From contig NZ_CANKXW010000009.1 in assembly GCF_947487805.1 (NCBI RefSeq), forward strand, positions 124,001 through 188,000: a stretch of DNA of 64,000 bases. Reading direction: 5' to 3'. Source of the DNA: an uncultured Tateyamaria sp. Lineage in GTDB: Bacteria; Pseudomonadota; Alphaproteobacteria; Rhodobacterales; Rhodobacteraceae. Both the position numbers and the translations under genes were made by a program. The notes beneath the pieces are model-generated. The model did not search any database and had not been told where the DNA came from. It saw nothing but the letters and a program-made list of their open reading frames with translations. Positions 8,406 through 17,510 of the stretch are shown here, one piece after another (positions within the stretch are counted from its first letter, which is position 1; each line of letters begins with the position of its first letter).

Positions 8406-9911
8406 ATGAAAACCGAGTATGATCATATCGTTGTGGGCGGTGGCTCTGCTGGATGCGCGGTGGCTGCGCGTCTTGCCGAACAACCGGGCGCACGCGTCTG
8501 TGTGATCGAGGCGGGGCCGTCGGATGCGGATTTGCGGGTCAAGGTGCCCTTCGGCCTGGTGCATTTGCTGGGCTCTGACCGGCGCAACTGGAAACGCCAG
8601 ACGGTGCCCATGGCTGCTGCGGGAGAGCGCCGTGTGTCGGTGCCGCGCGGGCGGATGCTGGGCGGGTCGGGGTCGATCAACTCGATGGTCTGGTTTCGCG
8701 GCACCCGCGCGGATTTCGACGCCTGGCAGGTGCCCGGCTGGGACAGCGACACGGTATGGGCGGCCTTTGATGCGGTCGAGGCGCGCATGACACCCGCGCG
8801 GCTGCCGCATCCGCATCCCCTTTCTGAGGCGTTTGGCGCGGTCTTTGCCGCCAATGATCCCGGTGCGCCGCCCACGCCGGAACGGCAGAGCGCGGGCGTG
8901 TTTCACACCAACATGCGCAATGGCGCGCGCTGGTCCGCGGCGGACGGGTTCCTGCGTCCTTCGGGGGCCGAGGTGCTGACCGGGGCCGAGGTGGACCATG
9001 TTTTGTTCGACGGCCTGAGGGCGACGGGCGTGGCGCTGCGTGACGGGCGCAAGATCCTGGCGCGCGGCGGGGTGGTCCTGTCCGCCGGCAGCATCGAAAG
9101 CCCGATGATCCTGATGCGCTCCGGCATTGGGCCCGGTGCCGACCTCAGGGCCGCTGGCATCGACGTGCGGCTGGATGCGCCGGGGGTCGGGGCAAACCTG
9201 CACGACCATCCGGGCTTTGGCCTGCATTTCAAGGGGCGCGGGTCGGGTTATGGCCTGACGCTGGCGCAATTGCCCGCCTGGGCGGTCGCGCCGCTGCAAT
9301 GGCTGGCGCTGCGGTCTGGACGGCTGAGCTCCAACACGGTCGAGGCGGGCGCATTCTATGGGCTGGGCGACAGCGACGTGCCCGAGATCCAGACGCATTT
9401 CCTGCCCTTCCTGATGGGCTGGCAGGGCCGCGCGATCATCTGGGGGGCGGGGTATTTCGCCGACGTGTGCCTGTGCCAGCCTCGGTCGCGCGGCGCGCTG
9501 CGCATCGGCGCGGACCGGTATGCGCCGCTGATTGACCTGAACCTCTTTGGCGACGACCGGGACCTCGACATGATGGTCGCCGCCGTTGCACGCCTGCGCG
9601 CGGTTCTGGACCGCGCCGATTTTGGCGCGCGCCGCGCGCCCGAGGCGTTCCCCGGCCGCAACATCACCGGTGACGCGCTGCGCGAGACGATCCGCACCCG
9701 TGCGGGCACGGCCTATCACCCGGTGGGCACGGTCGCGCTGGGTGGTCCGCTTGGACCCACCGGCGCGGTCAAGGGCGTCCAGAACCTCTGGGTCGCGGAT
9801 GCCAGCGTCATGCCGCGCATCACAAGCGCCAACACAAACGCCCCGTCGATGATGATCGGCTGGCAGATCGGGGGCCATGTCGCCGCCGCAGCGACAAGGA
9901 AAGCAGCATGA
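8406..9911 (+). CDS. GMC-family FAD oxidoreductase (choline dehydrogenase-like)
   Basis: The 501-residue flavoenzyme has the N-terminal FAD Rossmann motif VVGGGSAGC (residues 8-16). The GMC signature RGRMLGGSGSINSMVW lies near 82-97. The C-terminal active site is YHPVGTVALG with the catalytic His, then ADASVMPRITSANTNAP with the partner Asn. Such enzymes oxidise primary or secondary alcohols to carbonyls. The start ATG follows GGGGGATCC. It lies between the binding protein and the first permease and overlaps the latter by 4 bases, so it probably acts on the imported substrate. It is an alternative to the HisD-like and SDR dehydrogenases for the first oxidation step. Confidence 0.92.
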   Translation: MKTEYDHIVVGGGSAGCAVAARLAEQPGARVCVIEAGPSDADLRVKVPFGLVHLLGSDRRNWKRQTVPMAAAGERRVSVPRGRMLGGSGSINSMVWFRGTRADFDAWQVPGWDSDTVWAAFDAVEARMTPARLPHPHPLSEAFGAVFAANDPGAPPTPERQSAGVFHTNMRNGARWSAADGFLRPSGAEVLTGAEVDHVLFDGLRATGVALRDGRKILARGGVVLSAGSIESPMILMRSGIGPGADLRAAGIDVRLDAPGVGANLHDHPGFGLHFKGRGSGYGLTLAQLPAWAVAPLQWLALRSGRLSSNTVEAGAFYGLGDSDVPEIQTHFLPFLMGWQGRAIIWGAGYFADVCLCQPRSRGALRIGADRYAPLIDLNLFGDDRDLDMMVAAVARLRAVLDRADFGARRAPEAFPGRNITGDALRETIRTRAGTAYHPVGTVALGGPLGPTGAVKGVQNLWVADASVMPRITSANTNAPSMMIGWQIGGHVAAAATRKAA

Positions 9912-10936
9912 AGTTCAAGACATTCTTCTGGTTCGTGGCGCCCTCGGTTTTCATGATGCTGCTGTTTATCGCGGCCCCGCTGGTGTCGGTGTTCCTGCAA
10001 TCGTTTCAAGTCACCCAGCCGGTGGTCCAGCAGGTCGAGGTCGAAACCTGCACGCCCGGTTTCCTGACCCAGACCTGCACCACCGAACTCAAGACCGTGC
10101 CGATCATCGACGAGGTGACGGGCAAGGCCCAGACCACCACGTCCTGGGTCGGGTTCCAGAGCTACCAAAACGTGTTGCAGATGGACAAGGTCTGGGAGGC
10201 CGTGAGCGATGGCCGGTTGCGCGACATTCTCCAGATCGATTTCTGGAAGGCCCTGCGGTTCACGCTGATGTTCACCCTTGTCACGTTGCCGCTGGTCATC
10301 GGGGTGGGCCTGATGATCGCACTGGCCGTCAACAACGCGTCCAAGTCGCTGCGCGGGCCGGTGATCTTCGTGTCGCTCCTGCCGTTCATCATCACGCCGG
10401 TTATCGGGTCGCTGTCGATCTACTGGCTCTTTGTGGGCGACGGCATCCTGACTGCGACGCTGGAGCGCTGGACCGGGCAGGACATCGCGATGTTCGCCAA
10501 TGCCTGGACGATCGAGTTGCTGATGTATTTCTACCGCGTCTGGCACGTTGCCCCCTTTGCCTTCGTGATCTTCTATGCAGGCCTCCAGACCGTGAACATG
10601 GACACGCTGGAAAGCGCGATCATCGACGGGGCCAACCGGTTCGAGCGGCTGCGCTATGTGATCGTGCCGCACCTGATGCCGCTGATCATTTTCATCGCGC
10701 TGATCCACCTGATGGACTGCTACCGCGTGTTTGACGAGATCATCGGCTTCCGCAGCCAGGCGCACGTGATCTCGCTGCAATGGCTGACCTTTGATTTCCT
10801 GACGCCCGACGATTCTGGCAACCGCGCCATCAGCCGGGCCGCGGCCAGCTCCATGCTGACCATGATCGGGATCGTCATCCTGCTGATCCTGCCACTGCGC
10901 CGCACATGGCGCGACCACAAGGGAGGGGCGCATTGA
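9908..10936 (+). CDS. ABC transporter permease, MalF type
   Basis: The 342-residue inner-membrane subunit starts in an ATGA overlap with the GMC gene. The N-terminal helix is followed by a long extracytoplasmic loop (about 35-95) with two CxP/C motifs (ETCTPGF, QTCTTEL), as in MalF-like proteins with an inserted periplasmic segment. Five further membrane helices follow. The ATPase-contacting EAA loop is LESAIIDGANRFERLRYVIVPHLMP. It pairs with the permease at 10964. The two cysteines in the loop could form a disulphide, which is unusual for this family. Confidence 0.9.
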   Translation: MKFKTFFWFVAPSVFMMLLFIAAPLVSVFLQSFQVTQPVVQQVEVETCTPGFLTQTCTTELKTVPIIDEVTGKAQTTTSWVGFQSYQNVLQMDKVWEAVSDGRLRDILQIDFWKALRFTLMFTLVTLPLVIGVGLMIALAVNNASKSLRGPVIFVSLLPFIITPVIGSLSIYWLFVGDGILTATLERWTGQDIAMFANAWTIELLMYFYRVWHVAPFAFVIFYAGLQTVNMDTLESAIIDGANRFERLRYVIVPHLMPLIIFIALIHLMDCYRVFDEIIGFRSQAHVISLQWLTFDFLTPDDSGNRAISRAAASSMLTMIGIVILLILPLRRTWRDHKGGAH

Positions 10937-10963
10937 TGTGCTGCCCCAAAGGGAGACCTGACC

Positions 10964-12118
10964 ATGTCAAGTAAAGCCACCGCACAGCCGCTGTCGCTCA
11001 AGATCGCGTCGGGTGCCTTCCTGGCCTTCTGGTGCCTGATCGCCGCCTTCCCCATCGTGTGGATCGCGGTGATGAGCGTGAAATCCCCGCGCGACGCCTT
11101 TGCCGCCAGCGCCTGGGACGTGATCACCGGGCCCGCCACCCGCGCGGCCGGAAACGGGCTGAGCCTGCTCGACATCGTCCTCGGGCTGATCGTCCTGTTC
11201 CTCGCGATCCGTTGGGCGTTTACCCGCCTGCCGGGTCTGGTCCAGCAATTCACGCCGCCGGGCCTGATCGCGCTGGGCTGGCTCATCGGGGCGGCGGTCT
11301 ATGGCATCCTCTTTGTGCTGGTCTTCTTTGGTGTGCTGCCGCTGGTGCTGGGTCCGCTCAACAGCGTGCTTGGCCCGCTGGGCACGCCCATCATCGGCCT
11401 GACGACCGAACATTACGTGGCGGTCTGGGGCGAGAACCAGTTCTACCGCAACTTCATGAACTCGATGATCGTGACGGCGGGCGTGGTGACCGTGTCGCTG
11501 ACCGTGGGCACGCTGGCCGGGTACGGCCTCGCGCGGTCCGGTTCGAACCTCGCGTTCTGGCTGCTGATCGTGGCGCTGGTGTTCCGGGCGCTGCCGCACT
11601 CCGTACTTGTGGCGGGTTACTTGCCGTGGTTCATCAACTCGGCCGAAATCCTGCGCCCCATCTTTGGTGATCTGGCGCCCACTCTGTATGGCCAGCCCTG
11701 GGCCATCATCGCGGTGCTGGTGGCAATCAACCAGCCCTTCACCATCTGGATGCTGCGGTCGTTCTTTCAGAACATCCCCTCCGAATTGGACGAGGCCGCG
11801 CGTGTGGACGGGTGCAGCCACTTTCAGGCCTTCCGCCGCGTGATCATGCCGGTCATGTGGCCGGGCGTCATCACCACCGGGCTGTTCAGCTTCCTTCTGG
11901 GCTATAACGACTTCCTCGTCACCGCGCTGCTGCTGGATGCACAGAACCAGACGATGGTTCCGGCCATTGCAGGCTACTTCAACCGCGAAACCACCACGAC
12001 CGATCAGGTCGAGGCGGTGGCTGCCGCCGTCTCCATCACAGCACCCCTGTTCCTTCTGGTCATGGTGTTCCAGCGCCAGATCGTATCGGGGCTGACGGCG
12101 GGCGCGGTGAAAGGCTGA
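10964..12118 (+). CDS. ABC transporter permease, MalG type
   Basis: The 384-residue inner-membrane permease is longer than typical MalG proteins (about 280-300). The extra length is two or three additional hydrophobic segments at about 60-130, between the first helix and the conserved MetI-like core. The EAA loop reads ELDEAARVDGCSHFQAFRRVIMPVMWP. A GGGAGACC ribosome site precedes the ATG, 27 bases after the MalF-type gene. It completes the four-component importer with the genes at 5989, 7130 and 9908. Confidence 0.9.
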   Translation: MSSKATAQPLSLKIASGAFLAFWCLIAAFPIVWIAVMSVKSPRDAFAASAWDVITGPATRAAGNGLSLLDIVLGLIVLFLAIRWAFTRLPGLVQQFTPPGLIALGWLIGAAVYGILFVLVFFGVLPLVLGPLNSVLGPLGTPIIGLTTEHYVAVWGENQFYRNFMNSMIVTAGVVTVSLTVGTLAGYGLARSGSNLAFWLLIVALVFRALPHSVLVAGYLPWFINSAEILRPIFGDLAPTLYGQPWAIIAVLVAINQPFTIWMLRSFFQNIPSELDEAARVDGCSHFQAFRRVIMPVMWPGVITTGLFSFLLGYNDFLVTALLLDAQNQTMVPAIAGYFNRETTTTDQVEAVAAAVSITAPLFLLVMVFQRQIVSGLTAGAVKG

Positions 12119-12133
12119 TGGCTTCTTCTGGCT

Positions 12134-12166
12134 AAAAATATCCTGGGGTCTGGGGCAGCGCCCCAG
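12134..12166 (+). repeat. Dispersed AAATA-hairpin repeat, copy A
   Basis: AAAAATATCC is followed by a GGGGTC bridge and a stem CTGGGGC-AGC-GCCCCAG (12150-12166). It belongs to the same family as the copies near 26131, 44905 and 63162 and the truncated copy at 19781. Here it sits inside the rightward transcript between the permease and a SnoaL gene, so it could be an intra-operon mRNA-stabilising or attenuating hairpin. Confidence 0.7.
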
Positions 12167-12195
12167 TCCAACAGGCACAAAAAGGACAGACAGAT

Positions 12196-12726
12196 ATGAA
12201 AGGTTCCCGCCCGGAACAAGCGGTCCTGACCCGCGACACCGACATGACCAAAACCGACGCCACCCGCGCGGTGATCGAAGGCATGGTCGACGGCCTGAAC
12301 GACCACCGCATCGACGACATCGGCCAGTTCTTCGCCCAGTCGTTCCGCTGGATGGGCAATACCGGCTGCGGCACCAAGACGGGGCTGCAAGAGTTTCAGG
12401 ACAACTGGCAGCGCCCCTTTCAGGCGGCGTTTTCCGACAAGGTCTGCGTGGACGAGGCGCGCCTTTACATGGGCGAGTGGGCCGCAGCCTTTGGCCGTCA
12501 GGAGGCCACGCATTCCGGTACATTCATGGGCATCGCGCCCACCGGCAAGCGGATCGAGATCCGCTACATGGACTTCTGGAAAGTCGAAGAGGACCGCATC
12601 ACCGACAACTACGTGATGGTCGATTTTCCCCACGTACTCGCCCAGCTGGGGCGGGACGTTTTTGATGGCGAGGGTTGGGAGGCCTTCGATCGCGGCGAGA
12701 AGACCCCGCCGCGTCCCGATAACTGA
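12196..12726 (+). CDS. Single-domain SnoaL-like protein (island copy 2)
   Basis: The 176-residue protein has one NTF2-like domain covering about 25-160. It aligns by eye to the second domain of the island's double-domain proteins: HSGTFMGIAPTGKRIEIRYMDFWK, then DNYVMVDFPHVLAQLGRDVF. AAAGGA lies 10 bases before the ATG. An internal ATG (MTKTDATRAV) is a weaker start. It lies downstream of repeat copy A and 9 bases before the HisD-like gene. Ester cyclases and small isomerases share this fold; the reaction is unknown. Confidence 0.82.
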   Translation: MKGSRPEQAVLTRDTDMTKTDATRAVIEGMVDGLNDHRIDDIGQFFAQSFRWMGNTGCGTKTGLQEFQDNWQRPFQAAFSDKVCVDEARLYMGEWAAAFGRQEATHSGTFMGIAPTGKRIEIRYMDFWKVEEDRITDNYVMVDFPHVLAQLGRDVFDGEGWEAFDRGEKTPPRPDN

Positions 12727-12735
12727 GGTGACGAG

Positions 12736-14064
12736 ATGACAATTGAGTATTTGAAGCGCGGCAAGCCAGAGGCGGAGCGGGCCGAAGACGACGCCAAGAC
12801 ACGGGCCATCGTCGAGTCGACTCTTGCCGATATCGAGGCACGTGGCGACGCGGCGGTGCGCGACCTCTCGGAGAAGTTCGACAGCTACAGCCCCGAGAGC
12901 TTCCGACTGAGCCTCGCAGAGATCGAGGCGCTGATCGAAGAGCTGACCCCGCGCGAGCTGGAGGATATCAAGTTCGCCCAGCAACAGGTGCGCGACTTTG
13001 CGCAGGCGCAGCGGGATTCGATGCTGGATATCGAGGTCGAGACGATGCCGGGCGTGATCCTCGGGCACAAGAACATCCCCGTGCAGTCCGTCGGTTGCTA
13101 CGTGCCGGGGGGCAAGTTTCCCATGGTCGCGTCGGCCCACATGTCTGTCGCCACGGCGTCGGTCGCGGGTGTGCCACGCATCATCGCCTGCACGCCGCCT
13201 TGGCAAGGCAAGCCCAACGCGGCGGTGATTGCCGCCATGCATCTGGGCGGGGCGCATGAGATTTACGTGATGGGCGGCATTCAGGCCGTGGGCGCCATGG
13301 CCATCGGCACCGAGACGATTGACCCCGTGCACATGCTGGTTGGCCCCGGCAACGCCTTCGTCGCCGAGGCCAAGCGCCAGCTGTTTGGCCGTGTGGGCAT
13401 TGACCTCTTTGCCGGCCCCACCGAGACGATGGTGATCGCGGACGACACGGTGGACGCCGAGATGTGCGCCACCGACCTCTTGGGACAGGCCGAACACGGC
13501 TACAACTCTCCGGCGGTCCTGCTGACCAATTCGCGCAAGCTGGCCGATGACACGGGCGCAGAGATCGAGCGCATCCTGACCATCCTGCCCACCGCCGACA
13601 CGGCGCGCAAAAGCTGGGAGGACTATGGCGAGATCATCCTGTGCGACACCTATGACGAGATGCTCACGGTCGCCGACGATGTCGCCTCCGAGCACGTGCA
13701 GGTCATGACCGACCGGGACGACTGGTTCCTGGAGCACATGACCTGCTACGGCGCGCTGTTCCTCGGGCCGCGCACCAATGTGGCCAATGGCGACAAGGTG
13801 ATCGGCACCAACCACACCTTGCCCACGAAAAAGGCGGGGCGGTATACGGGTGGTCTGTGGGTTGGCAAGTATCTCAAGACACACAGCTATCAAAAGGTCA
13901 CCACCGACGAGGCCGCCGCCGAGATCGGGGCCTATGGTTCGCGTTTGTGCATGCTCGAAGGGTTCGTGGGCCACGCCGAACAATGCAACCTGCGTGTGCG
14001 CCGCTATGGCGGCATCAACGTGCCCTATGGCGAGGGTGCGCCTGCCCGCGACGCAGCGGAGTAG
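12736..14064 (+). CDS. HisD-superfamily NAD-dependent dehydrogenase (HpsN-like, not histidine biosynthesis)
   Basis: The 442-residue protein has the histidinol dehydrogenase fold. By alignment with Salmonella HisD the zinc ligands are Q251, H254, D353 and H413, and the catalytic pair is E319/H320, so the active-site framework is intact. Overall sequence and the MTIEYLKRG start resemble HpsN, the 2,3-dihydroxypropanesulfonate dehydrogenase, rather than biosynthetic HisD, and no his genes are nearby. It would oxidise an alcohol in two steps to a carboxylate. Position between SnoaL genes in an importer operon supports a catabolic role. The substrate is not determinable; sulfonate, polyol and aromatic alcohols are all possible. 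Confidence 0.88.
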   Translation: MTIEYLKRGKPEAERAEDDAKTRAIVESTLADIEARGDAAVRDLSEKFDSYSPESFRLSLAEIEALIEELTPRELEDIKFAQQQVRDFAQAQRDSMLDIEVETMPGVILGHKNIPVQSVGCYVPGGKFPMVASAHMSVATASVAGVPRIIACTPPWQGKPNAAVIAAMHLGGAHEIYVMGGIQAVGAMAIGTETIDPVHMLVGPGNAFVAEAKRQLFGRVGIDLFAGPTETMVIADDTVDAEMCATDLLGQAEHGYNSPAVLLTNSRKLADDTGAEIERILTILPTADTARKSWEDYGEIILCDTYDEMLTVADDVASEHVQVMTDRDDWFLEHMTCYGALFLGPRTNVANGDKVIGTNHTLPTKKAGRYTGGLWVGKYLKTHSYQKVTTDEAAAEIGAYGSRLCMLEGFVGHAEQCNLRVRRYGGINVPYGEGAPARDAAE

Positions 14065-14066
14065 GC

Positions 14067-15074
14067 ATGTCGGAGCAAAACCAACGCAACAAGGTCACGG
14101 CGCTCACGCTGTGGGCGGCCTTGGATCGCGATCCGGGCTCGGCGGCATCGCTGCTGGGGCGGGTTGGCCATTGGCAGGGGCCCGCGCCCATCGGCGTACA
14201 AACGTCGGGCGCGGATATTATCGCTGCCCTCTTTGCCCCGCTGCGCACGGCCATCCCCGACCTGCGGCGCGAAACGCACCTGTTTCTGGGCGGGCAATCC
14301 AGCGCGCATGAGGACGGGCAGGGCGACGGCGCCTATTGGGTCGCGGGCACGGGCTATTACACCGGGCGGGCTGTGCAGTCGGTCTTTGGCATTCCGGCCA
14401 CCGGGCACGATCTGCGCATCCGCTGGGGCGAGTTCCTGCGCTTTGACGCGGAGGGGCAGATCACTCACGCCCAGACGATCTGGGACTTCGTGGACTGGTT
14501 CGACCAGATCGGCCTGCCCGTGTTGCCCAAGCCACGCGGGGCGCAGCATGTCTATCCCGCACCGACCGCCTATGACGGCATCCACGCGGATGCGCAGGAT
14601 CACGATGCGACGCAGGAAACGCTGATCTTCGGGCGGGATTTCATTTTTGGCGGCCTGAACGGATTTGACGAAACGGATCTGTCCAGCATGGGCATGGCAC
14701 GGTTCTTCCATCCGAACGTCAAATGGTACGGGCCGGGCGGGATCGGGGCGTGCCTGTCCCTGTCCGAATTCGAGACCCTGCACCAGCAACCGTGGCTGAC
14801 GGCCTTTCCCGACCGCAAGGTGATGCACCTCGAAAGCCTCTTTGCCGAAGACCGGGTTCTGGCGGCATCGGGGCCGCGCGGCGTCGTGGGCAGCCATGGT
14901 GGTACCTATCTGGGCCACGCCGCCACAGGCGCGCCCATCGAGGTGTCGGGGCTGGATTTCTGGCTGCGCACCGAGGGCAAGTTTACCGAAAACTGGGTGT
15001 TTGTGGACATGGTCCACCTGTTCGCGCAGATGGGCGTCGACCTCTTTGCGCGCGCAAAGGAACAGGCGCAATGA
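14067..15074 (+). CDS. Double SnoaL/NTF2-like protein (island copy 3)
   Basis: The 335-residue protein starts at the ATG at 14067, two bases after the HisD-like stop. Domain 1 (about 10-150) has WVAGTGYYTG and FGIPATGHDLRIRWGEFLRF. Domain 2 (about 205-330) has FFHPNVKWYGPGGIGAC, FPDRKV and the GLDFWLRTEGKFTENWVFVDMVHLFAQMGVDLFAR end. The GIPATGH strand recurs in the next gene, and the WYGP-G-IG plus FPDRK core recurs in copies 1 and 4. It lacks a signal peptide and is presumably cytoplasmic. It overlaps the next gene by 4 bases. Confidence 0.83.
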   Translation: MSEQNQRNKVTALTLWAALDRDPGSAASLLGRVGHWQGPAPIGVQTSGADIIAALFAPLRTAIPDLRRETHLFLGGQSSAHEDGQGDGAYWVAGTGYYTGRAVQSVFGIPATGHDLRIRWGEFLRFDAEGQITHAQTIWDFVDWFDQIGLPVLPKPRGAQHVYPAPTAYDGIHADAQDHDATQETLIFGRDFIFGGLNGFDETDLSSMGMARFFHPNVKWYGPGGIGACLSLSEFETLHQQPWLTAFPDRKVMHLESLFAEDRVLAASGPRGVVGSHGGTYLGHAATGAPIEVSGLDFWLRTEGKFTENWVFVDMVHLFAQMGVDLFARAKEQAQ

Positions 15075-16126
15075 CAGACCGACACAGTGCACACAAGGAT
15101 CTGATCGCGCCGGTGCGCGCGGCGATGTACGACTTTGATCTGGCGGGGTTGCGCGCCGCCCTGCATGCGGCTTGCGCGCCGGATGTGGTGTTTCGGCTGG
15201 CTTTTCCGTTTGAAAGCATCGCGGGCGTGGATGCCTATGTGGACGCGGTTTTCGCGCCGCTGGCCGCGGGCTGGCCCGACCTTGAGCGCCGCGATCACAT
15301 CGTCATGGCCGGGCCCACGCCCGAAGGGGCCGATTGGGTGGGCTGCGGTGGCTACTACACCGCGACCGCAACCGCGCCGTGGCTGGATATTCCGGCCACA
15401 GGCCACATCGTGCACATGCGGTTCCACGAATTCTACCGCGTGGTGGATGGCAAGATAGTCGAGATGCAGGCGCTGTGGGACATCCCCGAGGTGATGATGC
15501 AGGCAGGTGCGTGGCCCATGGTGCCGTCGTTGGGGCGCGAGTGGCACGTGCCGGGACCGGCCAGCTGCGATGGTCTGGTGCCGGGGCCCTATGACCCGCA
15601 GGCCAGTGCGGCCTCGTGCCAGCACATCATCGACATGCTGGCGCACCTCAAGAAACACCCCAGCCAAGGTGGCGCGGAAGTCATGGAAATGGAGCGGTTC
15701 TGGCACCCGAAGATGATGTGGTACGGCCCCAGCGGCATAGGGTCCGGGCGCGGCATTGCGGGGTTCCGCAACTGGCATCAGATCCCGTTCCTGAACGGTA
15801 TGCCCGACCGTGGGCAATATGTGGACGAGATCGTCTATCACTTCTTTGGCGACGGGAACTACGCGGCGGTGACCGGATGGCCGGACATGTACCAGACGAT
15901 CACGCAGGGCGGGTGGCTGGGCCTGCCGCCGACCCATCAGCGGATCGAGATGCGGTCGCTGGATTTCTGGCGGCTGGAGAACGGGTTGATCCGGGAAAAC
16001 TGGGTCATGGTGGACATGTTGCAGATGTATGACCAGCTGGGGGTCGATGTTCTGGCGCGCATGCGCGAGTTCAACAAGGCGCGGTCCGGTTTTGACCCTC
16101 AGACAGGGCGGGCGGTGGCGGCATGA
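15071..16126 (+). CDS. Double SnoaL/NTF2-like protein (island copy 4)
   Basis: The 351-residue protein is coupled by ATGA overlaps to copy 3 upstream and to the GST gene downstream. Domain 1 contains WVGCGGYYTATA and IPATGHIVHMRFHEFYRVVDGKIVEM. Domain 2 contains MMWYGPSGIGSGRG, a GMPDRG loop, NYAAVTGWPDMYQT and SLDFWRLENGLIRENWVMVDMLQMYDQLGVDVLARM. The resemblance to copies 1 and 3 is clear in both halves, which implies duplication of an already double-domain ancestor. The tandem copies may form heteromers or act on successive intermediates. Confidence 0.83.
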   Translation: MTDRHSAHKDLIAPVRAAMYDFDLAGLRAALHAACAPDVVFRLAFPFESIAGVDAYVDAVFAPLAAGWPDLERRDHIVMAGPTPEGADWVGCGGYYTATATAPWLDIPATGHIVHMRFHEFYRVVDGKIVEMQALWDIPEVMMQAGAWPMVPSLGREWHVPGPASCDGLVPGPYDPQASAASCQHIIDMLAHLKKHPSQGGAEVMEMERFWHPKMMWYGPSGIGSGRGIAGFRNWHQIPFLNGMPDRGQYVDEIVYHFFGDGNYAAVTGWPDMYQTITQGGWLGLPPTHQRIEMRSLDFWRLENGLIRENWVMVDMLQMYDQLGVDVLARMREFNKARSGFDPQTGRAVAA

Positions 16127-16752
16127 TCGTGCATGGGCGCGCCAGTTCATCGAATGTGCAGGCCGTGATGTGGGGCCTGACCGAACTTGGCCTCACGGCC
16201 GAGCGGCGTGATGTGGGCGGGCGGTTCAAGGGCACGGACACGCCCGCCTACCGGCGCATGAACCCGATGGGGCTGGTGCCGGTGCTGGAAGACGGGGATC
16301 TCGTCCTGTTCGAAAGCGCCGCGATCCTGCGCTATCTCGTGGGGCGCCCCGGCGCTGACGGGCTGGCCGCGGGTCCGCGCGATGACATGTGGGCCGAATG
16401 GGCCAAGACGACGCTGGCCCGCGCCTTTACCGAACCGGTGTTCTGGGCCTATTACCGCACCCCTGCCGCGGATCGCGACATGGACGCCGTGCACGCGGCA
16501 CTGGCCCGGTTCGAGGGGTTCCTGAGCATGGCGATGGCCGAACGCGGCGCGCGCCCGTGGATCACCGGGGACCAGCTTGGGCTGGCCGACATCTGGGTCG
16601 GGCACCTGCTCTATCGCTACTTCAGCCTTGATTTGCCCCGCGCCGTGCCAGAAGGATCGCAGGCCTATTACGATGCGCTGACACAGCGGCCCGCATATCG
16701 GGACCATGTGATGGTGGACTATACCGAGCTGAAAGGGAGGCTTGTGTTTTGA
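16123..16752 (+). CDS. Glutathione S-transferase family protein
   Basis: The 209-residue protein has a thioredoxin-like N-terminal domain (about 1-78) with the cis-Pro in GLVPVLEDGD and the glutathione-binding ES pair in LFESAAILRYL. An all-helical C-terminal domain follows. The N-terminal SSS in the GRASSSN segment is in the position of the catalytic Ser/Cys. It is translationally coupled (ATGA) to the SnoaL gene upstream and (TTGA) to the SDR gene downstream. In catabolic operons such enzymes often cleave ethers, isomerise or dehalogenate; nothing here selects among these. Confidence 0.88.
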   Translation: MIVHGRASSSNVQAVMWGLTELGLTAERRDVGGRFKGTDTPAYRRMNPMGLVPVLEDGDLVLFESAAILRYLVGRPGADGLAAGPRDDMWAEWAKTTLARAFTEPVFWAYYRTPAADRDMDAVHAALARFEGFLSMAMAERGARPWITGDQLGLADIWVGHLLYRYFSLDLPRAVPEGSQAYYDALTQRPAYRDHVMVDYTELKGRLVF

Positions 16753-17510
16753 CCCAGTTGCCCCGAACCCCGTCCTTTGACCTGAGCGGCAAGCGCGCGC
16801 TTGTGACCGGGGCGTCCTCCGGCATCGGGCTGGGCTGCGCCGTGGCGCTGGCCGAGGCGGGCGCGCATGTGGTTTGCGCCGCGCGCCGGGCGGATGCGCT
16901 GGCCGATGTGGTGGCGGCGATGACCGAACAGGGATGGACCGCCAGCGCCCTGCCGCTGGATGCGTCGGACGTCGATGCCGTGAACGCGGTATTCGCAGAT
17001 CCATACGATATCGTACTGAACTCTGCCGGCCTGGCGCGGCACGGCCCCGCCATGGACACCGTGCCCGAGGATTTTGATGCGGTTGTGGGGATCAACCTCA
17101 AGGGTGCCTATTTCCTGTCGACCGCGGCGGCGCGGGCCCTGACACGGGCAGGCAAGCCCGGCTCGATCATCCATATCTCGAGCCAGATGGGCCATGTGGG
17201 CGGTGTTGACCGCGCCGTCTATTGCGCGACGAAACACGGGGTCGAGGGCATGGTAAAGGCCATGGCCATCGAGTGGGGCAAGGCAAACATCCGCATCAAC
17301 ACGGTCTGCCCGACCTTTGTGCGCACCGCGTTCACCGAAAAATCCTTTGAAGATCCCGAGCGGTACGCCTGGATCATGGACAAGATCAAACTGCCCCGCG
17401 TGGCCGAGGTCGAGGACATCATGGGCGCGGTCCTGTTTCTGGCGTCGGACGCGTCGGCGATGGTCACCGGCACCTCGATGCTGATTGACGGGGGGTGGAC
17501 AGCGGACTGA
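16749..17510 (+). CDS. Short-chain dehydrogenase/reductase
   Basis: The 253-residue classical SDR has TGASSGIG near residues 20-27, NSAG, a catalytic Ser in IHISSQMG and the YxxxK motif YCATK. The C-terminal LASDASAMVTGTSMLIDGGWTAD is typical. The start is TTG within a TTGA overlap with the GST stop; no ATG is available before the nucleotide-binding motif. It probably acts on a hydroxyl/carbonyl of the island's substrate with NAD(P). The next small gene overlaps its stop by one base. Confidence 0.92.
   Translation: MTQLPRTPSFDLSGKRALVTGASSGIGLGCAVALAEAGAHVVCAARRADALADVVAAMTEQGWTASALPLDASDVDAVNAVFADPYDIVLNSAGLARHGPAMDTVPEDFDAVVGINLKGAYFLSTAAARALTRAGKPGSIIHISSQMGHVGGVDRAVYCATKHGVEGMVKAMAIEWGKANIRINTVCPTFVRTAFTEKSFEDPERYAWIMDKIKLPRVAEVEDIMGAVLFLASDASAMVTGTSMLIDGGWTAD

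Noticed and set aside
12736-14064. Assignment as histidinol dehydrogenase of histidine biosynthesis
   Set aside because: The active-site residues are shared by the whole superfamily; context is catabolic, no his genes are near and the overall sequence is closer to HpsN.
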